Source: JAKACA01 sp963769255
GTDB lineage: Bacteria; Actinomycetota; Acidimicrobiia; Acidimicrobiales; Bog-793
DNA length: 64,000 nt
Direction: 5' to 3'
Assembly (NCBI GenBank): GCA_963769255.1
Contig: CAVYKV010000002.1
Location: forward strand, 1 to 64,000
The stretch's first letter is position 1, and every line of letters begins with the position of its first letter. The notes under the pieces are model-generated. The model did not search any database. It was not told the origin of the DNA and worked only from the letters and a program-made list of their open reading frames with translations. Positions 34,626 through 45,015 of this stretch are shown in pieces. Made by a program: the position numbers and the translations under genes.

Positions 34626-37600
34626 GGGGCATGATCGACACTTCGAGGTCCACGAGTGCCGGCGGCGGAGCGAGCCCGATCTCGGCCAGCGCCGAACGGG
34701 CGCGCTCGAGCAGTGACAGCGCCTCCCCGCGCCGCCCCTGCTGCGCCAGCGCCGTCGCCAACTGCAGGTACCTGGCGTCGTCGTACGGGTTGAACCCGAT
34801 CGACTGCTCGACGACGCGGCGCAACTCGTCCAGGTCGCCCCGCTCGGCAGCGTCTTCGGCGCAGAGGTCGAGGAGGCCGATCATCATCGTTCGGGCCCGC
34901 TGGCGGGGCTCCTCCGCCCAGTCCTCGTACGGGTCGTCGGGGAGGAGGTCCCCGCCGTAGCGGGCCATGGCGCGGCGGGCGATCGCAATGGCGAGGCCAC
35001 GGTTCGTGGCGGCGGCGGCGCGGGCGGAATCGACGTCGGCGACGAACTCGTTCAGGTCGACGGTGAGGGAGCTGCTCAGCACGAGCGACTTCCCCGCCCG
35101 TTCGATGACGTCGCCGGCGGCGACCCGCAGGCGGGACAGGATCGTCCTCAACCGGTTCCGTGCCGCCGCCGGGTCCGCCTCCGGCCACATCGCCTCCAGC
35201 GCCTCTTCACTGTGGACGCGGCCCCCGCGGGCAGCCACGTATTTGAGGAGGGCGGCTTCCTGGCCGTCGCGAAGAGCCACCGGGCGCCCGGCCACGCAGA
35301 GCTCGAAGCGACCCAGCATGGCGAGCGACATCGGAAGGCTGGAGGCCTCGGGAGTCAGGGCGGAAGCCCGTCCGGCCCGGTCGAGCAGGCCGAGCAACGC
35401 CTCGGTGATCGCTCGCTCCCGGATGAGCGGCGCAGTCGGCTGACCGATGCGAGCGGCCTCCTCGAAGGCGTTGGCCGCCAGAGCCCCCGCCCGCTCCGCC
35501 TCGCCTCGCCGGGAGGCGACAAAGGCGAGGAGCAGACTCACCCGCCACCGTTCCCTCTCGTCGACCTTGGGACCGGCGAGGCATTCGAGCTTTGCCTCGG
35601 CTTCGAGCGGGTCGCCGTGCCGGGCAGCGAGAACGGCGTCCGCCAGCGCGATCAGGTGCCCGGCGTCCTGAGGGTCAGCTTTGGCGCGGGCGAGGCAGTC
35701 CGCCGCCAGGTCGACGAGGCCGACCCGATCGCACAGGTCGGCCGCCTCGGCGAGGAACTCCGCTCCGTTGAGCTTCCACCAGGCGCTGCGATTGGCCTCG
35801 ACCTGACGGACATGGGAGGCGGCGGCGGCGGCATCGCCCTCATAGGACGAGAGGACTGCCAGCTTCCAGTGCCCGTGGGCGGCGAGCATGGGGCTCTTGA
35901 TCCGCTCCGCCGACCGGAAGACCTCGGCGATGCTGCGCCGGCACAGATCGCCCTGGCCGAGCTCCGCAGCGAACAACGCCCGCCAGATCATCAGGAAGCC
36001 GACGGCCCGGGGCCGGTCGCCGGCGAGGAGGAGCGCCTCCTCGATCCGCCGCATGGCGGCACCGAGCTGCCCACGACGGAACTCGATGTGCACGGACCAG
36101 TCGACGCCGATGAACGACGCGGCGGAGCGCTGGCCGAGCGCCCGGTACAGCGCGGAGGCGCGGGTGAAGGCCTCTTCGGCCTCGGCCAGGCCGGCGTCGT
36201 CGCGGCAGCCGTCCGAGTCGACGATGTGGCAGAGGGCGTAGCCGAGAACCTCACTGGCCCGCGCCCGCGTCAGCTCCTCGTCGGGCCCGGCGTCGTGCAG
36301 GATTCGCCGCGCCTCGTCGACCGCCGCCCCGTACTCGAGGTTGGCCAGCCGGCAGACCTTGATCAGCTCGGCCTCGGCCGCCCGCCGCAGCAGCGGATCG
36401 TCGCGGCGCTCGGCAATCGCCTTCGCCCGCTCGCCGGCGGCGCGGGCGACGGGCCAGAGATTGGCGTAGCCGGCGCGCCGGGCCAGCAGGATCGGCAGTT
36501 CGGGGTGTTCGTCGACCGCCTGGGAGGGAAGCTGCTCGTAGCGGGCCAGCAACTCCAGCGTGTCCAGGTTCTCCTCGACATCGGCGGTCGTCCCGGCCAC
36601 GATGGCGGCCGCCCCGTCAGCGTCGCCCGACGCCATCAGCAGGTCCATGGCGGGGCCGAGCTCGCCCCGCCGGCGGTACTCGAAAGCGGCCGTCCTCATG
36701 CCGTCGGGGCTGGACGGCGCCAGCGTGGCCAGGTGGTCGCGAACCGGTCCGGGGAGCTCCCACCACGGACCTCGTGACGGTGTGAGCGGGATGCCCGCCC
36801 CGAGGGCCAGACGAAAGAAGCCCTCCTCGGCGGCCATCATGTCGACCAACCCCGGCTCGAGGAGCGGGAGCCGGGCCAGCTGGGCGAGCGCCGGCCTTCG
36901 CGCAGGGCCGAGCGCCGTCAGCGCCTCGTCGAGGATGGCCGCCACGGCCCGGCTCGAGTGGTCGGCGCCGCTCACTGCCGCCACGGCCGTCAGCGTCTCC
37001 CCCGTTCGCGCCGCCCGAGCGGCGGCGAGGACCGTCGCCGCCGTCCAGCCTCCCGTCGCCCGGCCGAGCGCCTCCGCCACCTCGGAATCGACCTGCAACC
37101 CGAAGCCGTCTCGGCACACCCGGATGGTCTCCTCAGCACCCATGGCGAGGTCGGCGGCCGACAACTGGAAGACGTTGGCCCGACGGAGGCGGAGCGCACC
37201 CTCGGGCAACTGGCGCGCCAACACCACGAGGCGCTGCTGCCCCGCCAGGTGGCCGGCGAGGTACTCGATGAGCCCGGCGGCGTCGACGTCGGCGTTGTGG
37301 GCGTCATCGATCAGAAACGCGCAGCTCTCGCCGGCGAGCGCATCGACCAGAGCGTCCACCATCCCAATGGGGTCCGGTGTGGAGGCGGAGCTCGCCGCGT
37401 CGGTGAACCCTGCGCGCTGCACCGCCCTGTGCAGCCGAGCCGCCAGCAGCGGAGCCGTGACGCCCCGGTGATCGAGGCTCACACCGATCCCGACCGCGCC
37501 AAAGCAGTCGATCAATTCGGCACCCAGCACGCTCTTGCCGTACCCGCCGGCGGCTTCCACGACGACGACGGAGTGTTCGGCGCATTGCTGGGTCAGGCGG

Positions 37601-37635
37601 GGCCGCGGGACGTGGTGCGGCGGCAGGTGGGGCAT
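34603..37635 (-). CDS. Large ATPase regulator with C-terminal BTAD/SARP-like DNA-binding module
   Basis: 1010 residues. The N-terminal MalT/STAND-like ATPase begins with PHHVPRPRLTQQC and has P-loop AAGGYGKSVLG and Walker B CAFLIDDAHNADVD. Helical repeats fill about 330-745. From about 748 (LGRFELCVAGRPVALRDG) an OmpR-like winged helix with EALEAMWPEADPAAARNRL leads into a bacterial transcriptional activation domain (about 845-1000). The order, ATPase first and SARP-like module last, is the reverse of AfsR. It probably activates a target promoter when a ligand or ATP state changes. It is divergent from a cyclase-ATPase gene across 200 bp, so that gene is a candidate target. Confidence 0.85.
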   Translation of the reverse strand: MPHLPPHHVPRPRLTQQCAEHSVVVVEAAGGYGKSVLGAELIDCFGAVGIGVSLDHRGVTAPLLAARLHRAVQRAGFTDAASSASTPDPIGMVDALVDALAGESCAFLIDDAHNADVDAAGLIEYLAGHLAGQQRLVVLARQLPEGALRLRRANVFQLSAADLAMGAEETIRVCRDGFGLQVDSEVAEALGRATGGWTAATVLAAARAARTGETLTAVAAVSGADHSSRAVAAILDEALTALGPARRPALAQLARLPLLEPGLVDMMAAEEGFFRLALGAGIPLTPSRGPWWELPGPVRDHLATLAPSSPDGMRTAAFEYRRRGELGPAMDLLMASGDADGAAAIVAGTTADVEENLDTLELLARYEQLPSQAVDEHPELPILLARRAGYANLWPVARAAGERAKAIAERRDDPLLRRAAEAELIKVCRLANLEYGAAVDEARRILHDAGPDEELTRARASEVLGYALCHIVDSDGCRDDAGLAEAEEAFTRASALYRALGQRSAASFIGVDWSVHIEFRRGQLGAAMRRIEEALLLAGDRPRAVGFLMIWRALFAAELGQGDLCRRSIAEVFRSAERIKSPMLAAHGHWKLAVLSSYEGDAAAAASHVRQVEANRSAWWKLNGAEFLAEAADLCDRVGLVDLAADCLARAKADPQDAGHLIALADAVLAARHGDPLEAEAKLECLAGPKVDERERWRVSLLLAFVASRRGEAERAGALAANAFEEAARIGQPTAPLIRERAITEALLGLLDRAGRASALTPEASSLPMSLAMLGRFELCVAGRPVALRDGQEAALLKYVAARGGRVHSEEALEAMWPEADPAAARNRLRTILSRLRVAAGDVIERAGKSLVLSSSLTVDLNEFVADVDSARAAAATNRGLAIAIARRAMARYGGDLLPDDPYEDWAEEPRQRARTMMIGLLDLCAEDAAERGDLDELRRVVEQSIGFNPYDDARYLQLATALAQQGRRGEALSLLERARSALAEIGLAPPPALVDLEVSIMPRPLVRGA

Positions 37636-37731
37636 CGGGGCGGTGGCGCGACTAGTCGGGGTTCTGCCGGAGAAGGCTCGACGCCGAAGGGCTGCCGGAC
37701 GTCACGCCTGAATTGTGGCAGACCGGGCCGG

Positions 37732-37746
37732 CGGGGATCCTCCCCG
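37732..37746. promoter_or_regulatory. Inverted repeat in the divergent promoter region
   Basis: CGGGGA, TCC, TCCCCG forms a perfect 6-bp dyad near the middle of the 200-bp gap between the BTAD regulator (starts 37635, minus) and the cyclase-ATPase (starts 37836, plus). It could be an operator for either gene; no promoter hexamers are convincing nearby. Confidence 0.3.
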
Positions 37747-37835
37747 ACGACGTGACAGCTCACAGCGGTCCTCGCGGGTCGTGCGGTACGGTGGCAGCGA
37801 CGTCTGCGGCGGCGGTGGACGTCGGGGAGAGGCCG

Positions 37836-40800
37836 ATGCTCTGTACGAATTGCGGGACGGACAACCCGCCCGGCAGCAAGTTCTGCCTGAACTGCGGCAC
37901 GGCGCTGGCGCGTCCCTGCCCGAGCTGCGGGACGGCGCTCCCGTCGCACGCCCACTTCTGCACCGAGTGCGGCGCCACCATCTCCAACCCGACGGTGGAG
38001 GCGCCTGCCCCCGTTCCGCTCGATGCCCGTGCGACGGCGGCGCCGAGCAGCGCCCACGCCGGGCCGGTCGCCGAGCGTCGCCTCTGCTCGGTGCTCTTCG
38101 TCGACCTCGTCGGGTTCACGCCACTGGCCGAGAAGCGTGACGCCGAAGAGATCCGGGAGCTCCTGTCGCTGTACTTCGATCGTGCGCAGGCCATCATCGG
38201 CCACTACGGCGGGACCGTGGAGAAGTTCATCGGCGACGCCGTCATGGCCGTGTGGGGCGCCCCCGTCGCCAACGAGGACGACGCCGAGCGGGCCGTTCGG
38301 GCAGCGCTCGACGTCGTTGCCGCCGTGGGCACCCTCGGCGTCGAGGCCGGCATCCCCGATCTCGCCGCCCGCGCCGGCGTCGTCACTGGCGAGGTGGCCA
38401 TCACCATCGGGAAGGTGTCCGAAGGCATGGTCCTCGGCGACACCGTGAACGCCGCCTCCCGCGTACAGAGCGTCGCACCCGCCGGCACCGTCCTCGTCGA
38501 CGAGTCGACCTGGCGGGCCGCCTCCGGGGCGATCGCCTTCAGCGAGGTGGGACCGCTCACCTTGAAGGGCAAAGAGGAGACCGTCCATGCCTGGCGCGCC
38601 CTACGGGTCGTGGCACAGCGCAAGGGAGTCGGCCGCTCCGAACGCATCGAGCCGCCGTTCGTCGGACGCGACGAGCAGCTCCGGCTCATCCAGGACGCCC
38701 TGCACGCCACCGCCCGGGAGCAGCGGGCGCGACTCGTCTCGGTCTCCGGCATCCCCGGCATCGGGAAGAGCCGCCTCGTCTGGGAGTTCGTCAAGTACGT
38801 CGACGGTCTCGCCGACACGGTGTACTGGCACCAGGGCCGTTCCCCCGCCTACGGGGAGGGCATCACCTTCTGGGCACTTGGGGAGATGGTGCGCATGCGC
38901 GCCCTCATCAACGAGTCCGAGGACGCCGCCACCTCCCGCACGAAGCTCTCGGCCACGGTGGCCGAGTTCGTCACCGACCCCGAGGAGCGGCGGTGGGTCG
39001 AGCCCCGCCTCGCCCACCTCCTCGGCCTCACCGACATTCCGCCGGGCGACCGCGAGGAGCTCTTCTCGGCCTGGCGCACCTTCTTCGAGCGCATCGCCGC
39101 CGTGGCGCCGACCGTCATGGTCTTCGAGGACCTGCAGTGGGCGGACCCCGGCCTCATCGACTTCATCGAGTCGATTCTCGAGTGGTCCCGCAACCAGCCG
39201 ATCATGGTCATCACGATCTCCCGGCCGGAGCTGATGGACCGTCGGCCGAGCTGGGGAGCGGGTCAGCGCAATTTCATCTCCCTCCACCTCGAGCCCCTGC
39301 CGGAGGGGGCGATGAGGGAGCTGTTGAGGGGTTTCGTGCAGGGGTTGCCGGACTCGGTGACCGAAGCCGTCCTGCAGCGCGCCGAAGGGGTACCGCTGTA
39401 TGCCGTCGAGACGGTGCGGATGCTCGTCGACCGGGGTGTTCTCCTCGAGCAGGACGGGACCTACGGCGTGGCCGGCGAGCTGAGCTCGCTCGAGATCCCC
39501 GAGACGCTGCAGGCGCTCATCGCCTCGCGCCTCGACGCCCTCTGGCCCACCGAGCGCTCCATCGTGCAGGACGCCGCCGTGCTCGGCACGACGTTCTCGA
39601 CCGAGTCCCTCGCCGTGCTGCAAGGCGGCGACCTCGCCGAGCTGGAGGCACACCTCCGCGACCTCGTCCGCAAGGAATTCCTCACCATCGACACCGATCC
39701 GCGCTCGCCCGAGCGGGGTCAGTTCGGCTTCGTGCAGGGACTCATCGGAGAGGTGGCCCGGGCCACGCTCTCGCGCCGAGACCGGGCCGCCAAGCACCTG
39801 CTCGTCGCCCGCCACCTCGTGGCCCAGGAGGACGAGGAGCTCACCGGGCTCGTCGCCGCCCACTACGCCGAGGCCTCGCGGGCGGCACCCGACGGTCCGG
39901 AGGCCGACGAGATCGCCGCCGGCGCCCGTGACTGGCTCTCGCGGGCCGGGCAGCGGGCGCTCTCCCTCGGATCGCCCGAGCAGGCGATCACGTTCTTCGA
40001 GCAGGCGATCGAGCTCACTCCCGCCGGTGCCGAGCGGGCCGCCCTCCTCACGCTCGCCGGCGACTCCGCCGGGCGGGCTTCGGTCAACGACCGCGCCGTC
40101 GCCCACCTCGAGGAGGCGGTGTCGTACTACCGCGGCGTGGGCGACGTGGCCGCCGCCGGGCTGGCCACCGCTCTTCTCGGATCGGTGCTCATGAGCATGC
40201 AGCGCCACGCCGAGGCCGCCGAGCGCTGCGAGACCGCCATCGAGGAGCTCGGGCCGTCCCACGAGCGAGAGCACGTGGAGCTCGCCTGCCAGCTGGCAGC
40301 GACCTTCAACCAGCTGGAGAACTCCGATCGGGCACTTGCCTGCGCCGAGACCGCCCTCGTGTTGGCCGAGCGGCTCGACGACACCGGCCTCGTCGCCCGG
40401 GCCATGACGCGGCGGGCGGGTGCCCTCTACCGGCTCGGCCGTCACCGGGAGGCGGTCGCTCTCATCCGCGGCGTCGCCGCTCTCGCCAGCGCAGCCGGCT
40501 CGCTGCGAGAGGAAGTGACGGCCTGGCAGCAGGCAGGCGTCTTCGTGCTGGAGGACGACCCACGGGAGGCCTTCGCCGCCTCGATCCGGGCGGCCGAGCT
40601 GGCGCACCGCGGGGGACTGCGGGGCATGGAGGTGCAGAACCAGCTGAACGCCGCCGAGACTGCCGTCTACCTCGGCTGGTTCGAGGACGCCCGCAAGGTG
40701 CTCGTCGGCCTCGACGCCAAGGATCTGCAGGGGTACGTGTCCATGTGGGTGGGGTGCATGGAGGCCCTGCTCGCCGCCCTCTCCGGTGACCTGCCGTCGG

Positions 40801-41381
40801 CCACGCAGCTGCTCGAGAGCCACCGCGACGAGATGACGGCCGAGTTCGTCTACTCGGTCGCCACCTACATGAACGCCCTCGCCATGGTGAGCCTCGCTGC
40901 CGGCGACCTCGAGTCGGCCGCCCGGCAGGCGGCGGAGGCGGCGGCGCCCGACCCGCTCGGTATCAACACGCCGACCGCCCTCACGCTGCAGGCTCGCGCA
41001 GCGTTGTGGCTGGGCGACGGCGAGCAGGCGCGGACGGCCCTCGCCGGCATGGAGAACTTCCACGGCCGCTGGATGGCCGCCTGCCGCCAGACGGTGGCGG
41101 CGGGGATCGACGCCCTCGAGGGCCGGGGGGACGAGGCGGCCGCCCTGTACGCCGAGGCGATCGAGGCATTGCGCTCCCTCGACTGCACGCTCGACCTGGC
41201 GCTGTGCGAGCTCGATCTCGTGACCCTGCTGGGTGCCGACCACCCGGCTGCCAAGGCCGGCAAGGAGGCCCGCGACATCTTCACCGAGATCGGCGCCGTG
41301 CCGTTCCTCCAACGGTTGAACGGGCACCTCGAGCCGTCGCCGGAGGCGAACGGCCCGACGGGGGCGGATCCTTCAGCCTGA
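37836..41381 (+). CDS. Zinc-ribbon, class III nucleotidyl cyclase, AAA ATPase and TPR protein (paralogue A)
   Basis: 1181 residues from ATG 37836, with ribosome site GGGGAGAGG upstream; a longer frame exists but only adds a non-conserved lead. Two C4 zinc ribbons (Cys3/6/17/20 and 28/31/42/45) precede a class III cyclase domain (about 85-250). Its metal-binding Asp lie in LFVDLVGFT and KFIGDAVMAVWG, and the transition-state pair in DTVNAASR, so it looks active. An STAND-type ATPase follows (P-loop SGIPGIGKSRL near 304; VFEDLQWADPG), then TPR-like repeats to the end. It should make cAMP (or cGMP) under control of the ATPase/TPR sensor. It converges with paralogue B, overlapping by 9 bp. Confidence 0.9.
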   Translation: MLCTNCGTDNPPGSKFCLNCGTALARPCPSCGTALPSHAHFCTECGATISNPTVEAPAPVPLDARATAAPSSAHAGPVAERRLCSVLFVDLVGFTPLAEKRDAEEIRELLSLYFDRAQAIIGHYGGTVEKFIGDAVMAVWGAPVANEDDAERAVRAALDVVAAVGTLGVEAGIPDLAARAGVVTGEVAITIGKVSEGMVLGDTVNAASRVQSVAPAGTVLVDESTWRAASGAIAFSEVGPLTLKGKEETVHAWRALRVVAQRKGVGRSERIEPPFVGRDEQLRLIQDALHATAREQRARLVSVSGIPGIGKSRLVWEFVKYVDGLADTVYWHQGRSPAYGEGITFWALGEMVRMRALINESEDAATSRTKLSATVAEFVTDPEERRWVEPRLAHLLGLTDIPPGDREELFSAWRTFFERIAAVAPTVMVFEDLQWADPGLIDFIESILEWSRNQPIMVITISRPELMDRRPSWGAGQRNFISLHLEPLPEGAMRELLRGFVQGLPDSVTEAVLQRAEGVPLYAVETVRMLVDRGVLLEQDGTYGVAGELSSLEIPETLQALIASRLDALWPTERSIVQDAAVLGTTFSTESLAVLQGGDLAELEAHLRDLVRKEFLTIDTDPRSPERGQFGFVQGLIGEVARATLSRRDRAAKHLLVARHLVAQEDEELTGLVAAHYAEASRAAPDGPEADEIAAGARDWLSRAGQRALSLGSPEQAITFFEQAIELTPAGAERAALLTLAGDSAGRASVNDRAVAHLEEAVSYYRGVGDVAAAGLATALLGSVLMSMQRHAEAAERCETAIEELGPSHEREHVELACQLAATFNQLENSDRALACAETALVLAERLDDTGLVARAMTRRAGALYRLGRHREAVALIRGVAALASAAGSLREEVTAWQQAGVFVLEDDPREAFAASIRAAELAHRGGLRGMEVQNQLNAAETAVYLGWFEDARKVLVGLDAKDLQGYVSMWVGCMEALLAALSGDLPSATQLLESHRDEMTAEFVYSVATYMNALAMVSLAAGDLESAARQAAEAAAPDPLGINTPTALTLQARAALWLGDGEQARTALAGMENFHGRWMAACRQTVAAGIDALEGRGDEAAALYAEAIEALRSLDCTLDLALCELDLVTLLGADHPAAKAGKEARDIFTEIGAVPFLQRLNGHLEPSPEANGPTGADPSA

Positions 41382-44300
41382 GGCGACGGAGCCGGCGACA
41401 CCGCTCGGCTCCGGCTGGCTGAGGCGAAGAGCCCGCGACGCCATCGGCGCAGCCCCGATCGACCGGAAGGTCACGAAGGCCTCGTCGGCGACGGCGGCGG
41501 CACCGTGGCCGCCGTTGTGCCGCGCCAACCACTCCGCCCGCTCGAGCTGCACGCGGGCGGTCCAGTAGGGGTAGCCGAGCTCGTCCATCGTCGCCTCGGC
41601 GGCGAGGAAATCCGACTCGACGGTGGACCGCTCGGCGTCGCGAGCGGCGCCGAGGAGGGCGCGCGCCCGCCTCAGCTGGGCTCGCAGGAAGGGCGGCACG
41701 ACGCCCCTCGGCCGCGAGGCGAGCAATTCGACGAGCCGGTCGAGCTCGTCGAGGTCGCCGAGACCGGCGGCCGCCTCGAGGGCGATCGGGAAGGCTTGGC
41801 GGAACATCTCGTGGGCGACGCCGAAGCCCCCGGCGAGCCCCTGGTCGACGACCTGGGAAGCCGATTCGAGTGCCTCGGCGTACTCCCCCTCCGCCAGCCT
41901 GATGGCCGCCCTCGTGGCGAGGTACATCCCCCGGTACTGGGCGTCCTCGTTGGTCACCCACTCGGCGATCACCTCGAGATGCCGGCGAGCCGCCTCCAGG
42001 TCGCCCGCCTGGGCGTCCACCCAGGCAAGCCGGCCGTGGATCTCCTTTGCACCCGGCCGCTCGTCGCCCGACTGCAGCGTCTCGTTTCCGATGCGGCGAG
42101 CCTCCTCCAGGCGGCCGCCGATCGTGAGCGTGTACATGAGGTTGGCCGCCGCCCAGCCTTCCTCGCCGCGCAGCCCCCACCGACGGGCGGTGGCGAGCGC
42201 CGCCCTCGAGTGCTCCTCGGAGCCGGGCAGGTCGGCGGCCATGCAGAGATCGCCGAGATTGCCCTCGGCGATGAGCTCGCTGCGGGTCAGGCCGCCGCGT
42301 CGGGCGAGGGCGATGACGCCTTCGTAGTTGAGGCGGGCTTCCTCGTAGCGCCCCGCCGTGAAGTACAGGGTCGCCTTCGACACGAGGGCGCGGGAGAACG
42401 GCTGGGTGAGCTCGTAGTGCTGGGCGAGGGTGAGGGCGGTGTCGATGGCGCCGGCCGCCTCGTCGCCGTGGCCGCTAAAGAGGAGCGGCCCGCCGAGCCG
42501 GGAGTACAGCTCGGCGATCAGTTCGGCCGGGGCGTCCGATTCCTCCAGGGACTCGAGCGTGCGGCGGAGGAGGGCGATGGCCTGCTCGGCCCGACCGGAG
42601 CTCGCCAGGGAGGCGGAGAGGAGGGAAGTCACCCGTGCCGCCTCGACGAGGCGACCGGCCCCCTCGTGGTCGGCCTTGGCCCGTTCGCAGTGCTCGGCGG
42701 CCCGCTCGCTCCATCCCGCGAGAAAGGCAGCCTCGGCTGCCCGGTACGTCAACTCGGCGCTCTCGAGCTCGTCGGAGGTGAGCTCGGCAGCCCGGAGGAA
42801 GGCCGCCTCGGCCGCCTCGGGCGCCCCCACCGACTCGGCCCGTTCACCGGCAAGGACGTAGGCACGGCAGGCCTCGGCACGCAGCGCCTCGGCATCGGGG
42901 TCGTCGCCGGCGGCCCGGTAGGCGTCGTAGAGGTGGGCGCCGATGACCTCGGCCACTTCGGCACCGCCGTCGGGGAAGGCGGTGCGGAGGTGCTCGGCCG
43001 TGCGGAGATGGCGGGCCTTCCGCTCCGACCGGGTGAGCATGTCGTAGGCGACGGAGCGGATGAGCGACTGCGTGAAGGCGTACTGACCCCGCTCCGGCGA
43101 CAGCTTGTCGGCCCGGACCGTCAGCACCTCTTTGCGCACGAGCGAGCTCAGGAGGTCGTCGAGCAAGGCCGGGTCGAGCTCGGAGAGGGCTCCGACGGCA
43201 GAGCGGGGGAAGCTGCCACCGAGGACCGAGCACTCCTTCACGAGGCGGCGCTCGTCCGGGTCGAGGGCATCGAGGCGGGAGGCGATGAGGGCGGTGAGCC
43301 CGGGAGGTATCTCGAGTGCCCCGACCTCCCCGACGAGGCGGAGGGCGCCATCGTCGCCTTTCTCGAGGACGCCTTTGTCGAGGAGGCTGCGCACGGTCTC
43401 GACGGCATACAGCGGGATGCCCTCTGCATATTCGACGATGCGGGCGCGGGCGGTGGGCGGGAGCCCGGGCACGAGGCCGTCGAGCAGCCCTCCCATGACG
43501 TCGCTCTCGAGCGGGTCGAGGGGCAGCGTCGTGACCGAACGGCGGGAGAGCCCGAGGCCGCGGCGGTCCGTGCCCTCCGGCCGCGTGAGCACGAGCAGGA
43601 AGATGGCGTGGTCGCCCGACCATTCGAGGAGGTGATCGAGGAAGTCGACCAGGCCGGCGTCGGCCCATTGCAGGTCCTCGACGACGAGCACGACGGGGAG
43701 GTGCTCGGCGAGGCGCTCGAAGAAGAGGCGCCAGCCGCTGAAGAGCTCCTCGCGGGCGAGCGTCTGCGTGCTCGACATGCCGAGGAGCTGCCCGAGGCGG
43801 GGGCGGATGTACTCGCGATCGGCGGGGTCGGGGATCCACCGCTCGAGGCCGGCTCGCAAGCGCTCGGCCACGAGGTCCTGCGGATCGTCCTCGCCGATCT
43901 GCAGGCGGGCACGGATCATCTCCGAGAGGGCCCAGTAGCTGACGCCCTCGCCGTAGGACAGGCAGCGCCCCGAGTGCCAGAGGACCTCACCGGCGAGGCC
44001 GTCGATGTACTTGAAGAACTCCCAGGCGAGGCGCGACTTGCCCACGCCGGCGACGCCGGAGACGAGGACCATGCGGGCCGACGTCCGCTCGGCCGTGCCA
44101 TGGAAGAGCTCCTTCACGAGGCGCAGCTCCCGGTCGCGTCCGACGAAGGGCGCCTCGATGACCCCGGACCGCTGCGAGCCGGCGACGGCCGCCACGACGC
44201 GGTTGGCCTGGAAGAGGCGCACCGGAGCCGACTTGCCCTTCAGGTCGTGCTCGCCGGCATCCGCGTAGGCGATGGCGGCGGAGGTCGCCGCCCGTGTCGT

Positions 44301-44981
44301 CTCGTCCACGTAGCAGGCTCCCGGCGGGGCGGCCGACTGGATGCGGGCGGCCGTGTTCACCCGGTCGCCGATGACGAGGCCTTCCTCCGCCGTCTCCGTC
44401 GTGGCGGCCTCGCCCGTGACGATCCCGACGCGGGCCTGCAGCTCGGTGCCGTGCTCGGAGCCGTAGGCGGCCACCGCCGAGGCCAGGTCGAGGGCGGCCC
44501 GCACCGCCCGCTCGGCGTCGTCCTCCTGGGCGACAGGTGCCCCCCAGACCGCCATGACGGCGTCGCCGATGAACTTCTGCACGACGCCCCCGTAGCGCCC
44601 GATGATCGAGCGGGCGAGCTCGAAGTAGCCGGAGAGCACCTCGCGCACCTCTTCCGGGTCACGGCGCTCCGAGAAGGGGGTGAAACCGACGAGATCGCAG
44701 AAGAGCACCGACACGTACCGCAGCTCCGTCGTGCCGGCGGCCGTAGGCGGCGACGGACTGCCATCCAGTGCGGTGGCCGCCGCCGTCGGTGGCGGGGCCG
44801 CCTGGACGGGTGAACCTGCTCCGGTGGGGACATCGACAGGAGCGCCGCAGTCGCCGCAGAAACGCTTGCCGGCGACGAGCTCGGCCCCGCAGGAGCTGCA
44901 ACTGGCGGCGAGAGGAGCGCCGCAGTCCGCGCAGAAACGCTTGCCGTCCGGGCTCTCTCTGCCACAGGCCCCGCAGCGCAT
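41373..44981 (-). CDS. Zinc-ribbon, class III nucleotidyl cyclase, AAA ATPase and TPR protein (paralogue B)
   Basis: 1202 residues, ATG start. The domain order matches paralogue A, including cysteines at exactly the same positions (3/6/17/20 and 28/31/42/45). The cyclase has LFCDLVGFTPFSERRD, KFIGDAVMAVWGAP and DRVNTAARIQS. The ATPase has SGVAGVGKSRLAWEFFKYIDG and VVEDLQWADAG. TPR-like repeats make up the C-terminal third. The family resembles adenylate cyclases with AAA/TPR modules common in Actinobacteria. It is 34 bp downstream of the methyltransferase gene on the same strand, so the two may be co-transcribed. Confidence 0.9.
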   Translation of the reverse strand: MRCGACGRESPDGKRFCADCGAPLAASCSSCGAELVAGKRFCGDCGAPVDVPTGAGSPVQAAPPPTAAATALDGSPSPPTAAGTTELRYVSVLFCDLVGFTPFSERRDPEEVREVLSGYFELARSIIGRYGGVVQKFIGDAVMAVWGAPVAQEDDAERAVRAALDLASAVAAYGSEHGTELQARVGIVTGEAATTETAEEGLVIGDRVNTAARIQSAAPPGACYVDETTRAATSAAIAYADAGEHDLKGKSAPVRLFQANRVVAAVAGSQRSGVIEAPFVGRDRELRLVKELFHGTAERTSARMVLVSGVAGVGKSRLAWEFFKYIDGLAGEVLWHSGRCLSYGEGVSYWALSEMIRARLQIGEDDPQDLVAERLRAGLERWIPDPADREYIRPRLGQLLGMSSTQTLAREELFSGWRLFFERLAEHLPVVLVVEDLQWADAGLVDFLDHLLEWSGDHAIFLLVLTRPEGTDRRGLGLSRRSVTTLPLDPLESDVMGGLLDGLVPGLPPTARARIVEYAEGIPLYAVETVRSLLDKGVLEKGDDGALRLVGEVGALEIPPGLTALIASRLDALDPDERRLVKECSVLGGSFPRSAVGALSELDPALLDDLLSSLVRKEVLTVRADKLSPERGQYAFTQSLIRSVAYDMLTRSERKARHLRTAEHLRTAFPDGGAEVAEVIGAHLYDAYRAAGDDPDAEALRAEACRAYVLAGERAESVGAPEAAEAAFLRAAELTSDELESAELTYRAAEAAFLAGWSERAAEHCERAKADHEGAGRLVEAARVTSLLSASLASSGRAEQAIALLRRTLESLEESDAPAELIAELYSRLGGPLLFSGHGDEAAGAIDTALTLAQHYELTQPFSRALVSKATLYFTAGRYEEARLNYEGVIALARRGGLTRSELIAEGNLGDLCMAADLPGSEEHSRAALATARRWGLRGEEGWAAANLMYTLTIGGRLEEARRIGNETLQSGDERPGAKEIHGRLAWVDAQAGDLEAARRHLEVIAEWVTNEDAQYRGMYLATRAAIRLAEGEYAEALESASQVVDQGLAGGFGVAHEMFRQAFPIALEAAAGLGDLDELDRLVELLASRPRGVVPPFLRAQLRRARALLGAARDAERSTVESDFLAAEATMDELGYPYWTARVQLERAEWLARHNGGHGAAAVADEAFVTFRSIGAAPMASRALRLSQPEPSGVAGSVASG

Positions 44982-45015
44982 CCGATCTCCCCCTGCCCTT
45001 CAGCTGGGGGAAATG

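Noticed and set aside
41505..44813. 1102-codon open frame on the plus strand
   Set aside because: Exactly antisense to cyclase-ATPase paralogue B; it shows no recognisable motif.
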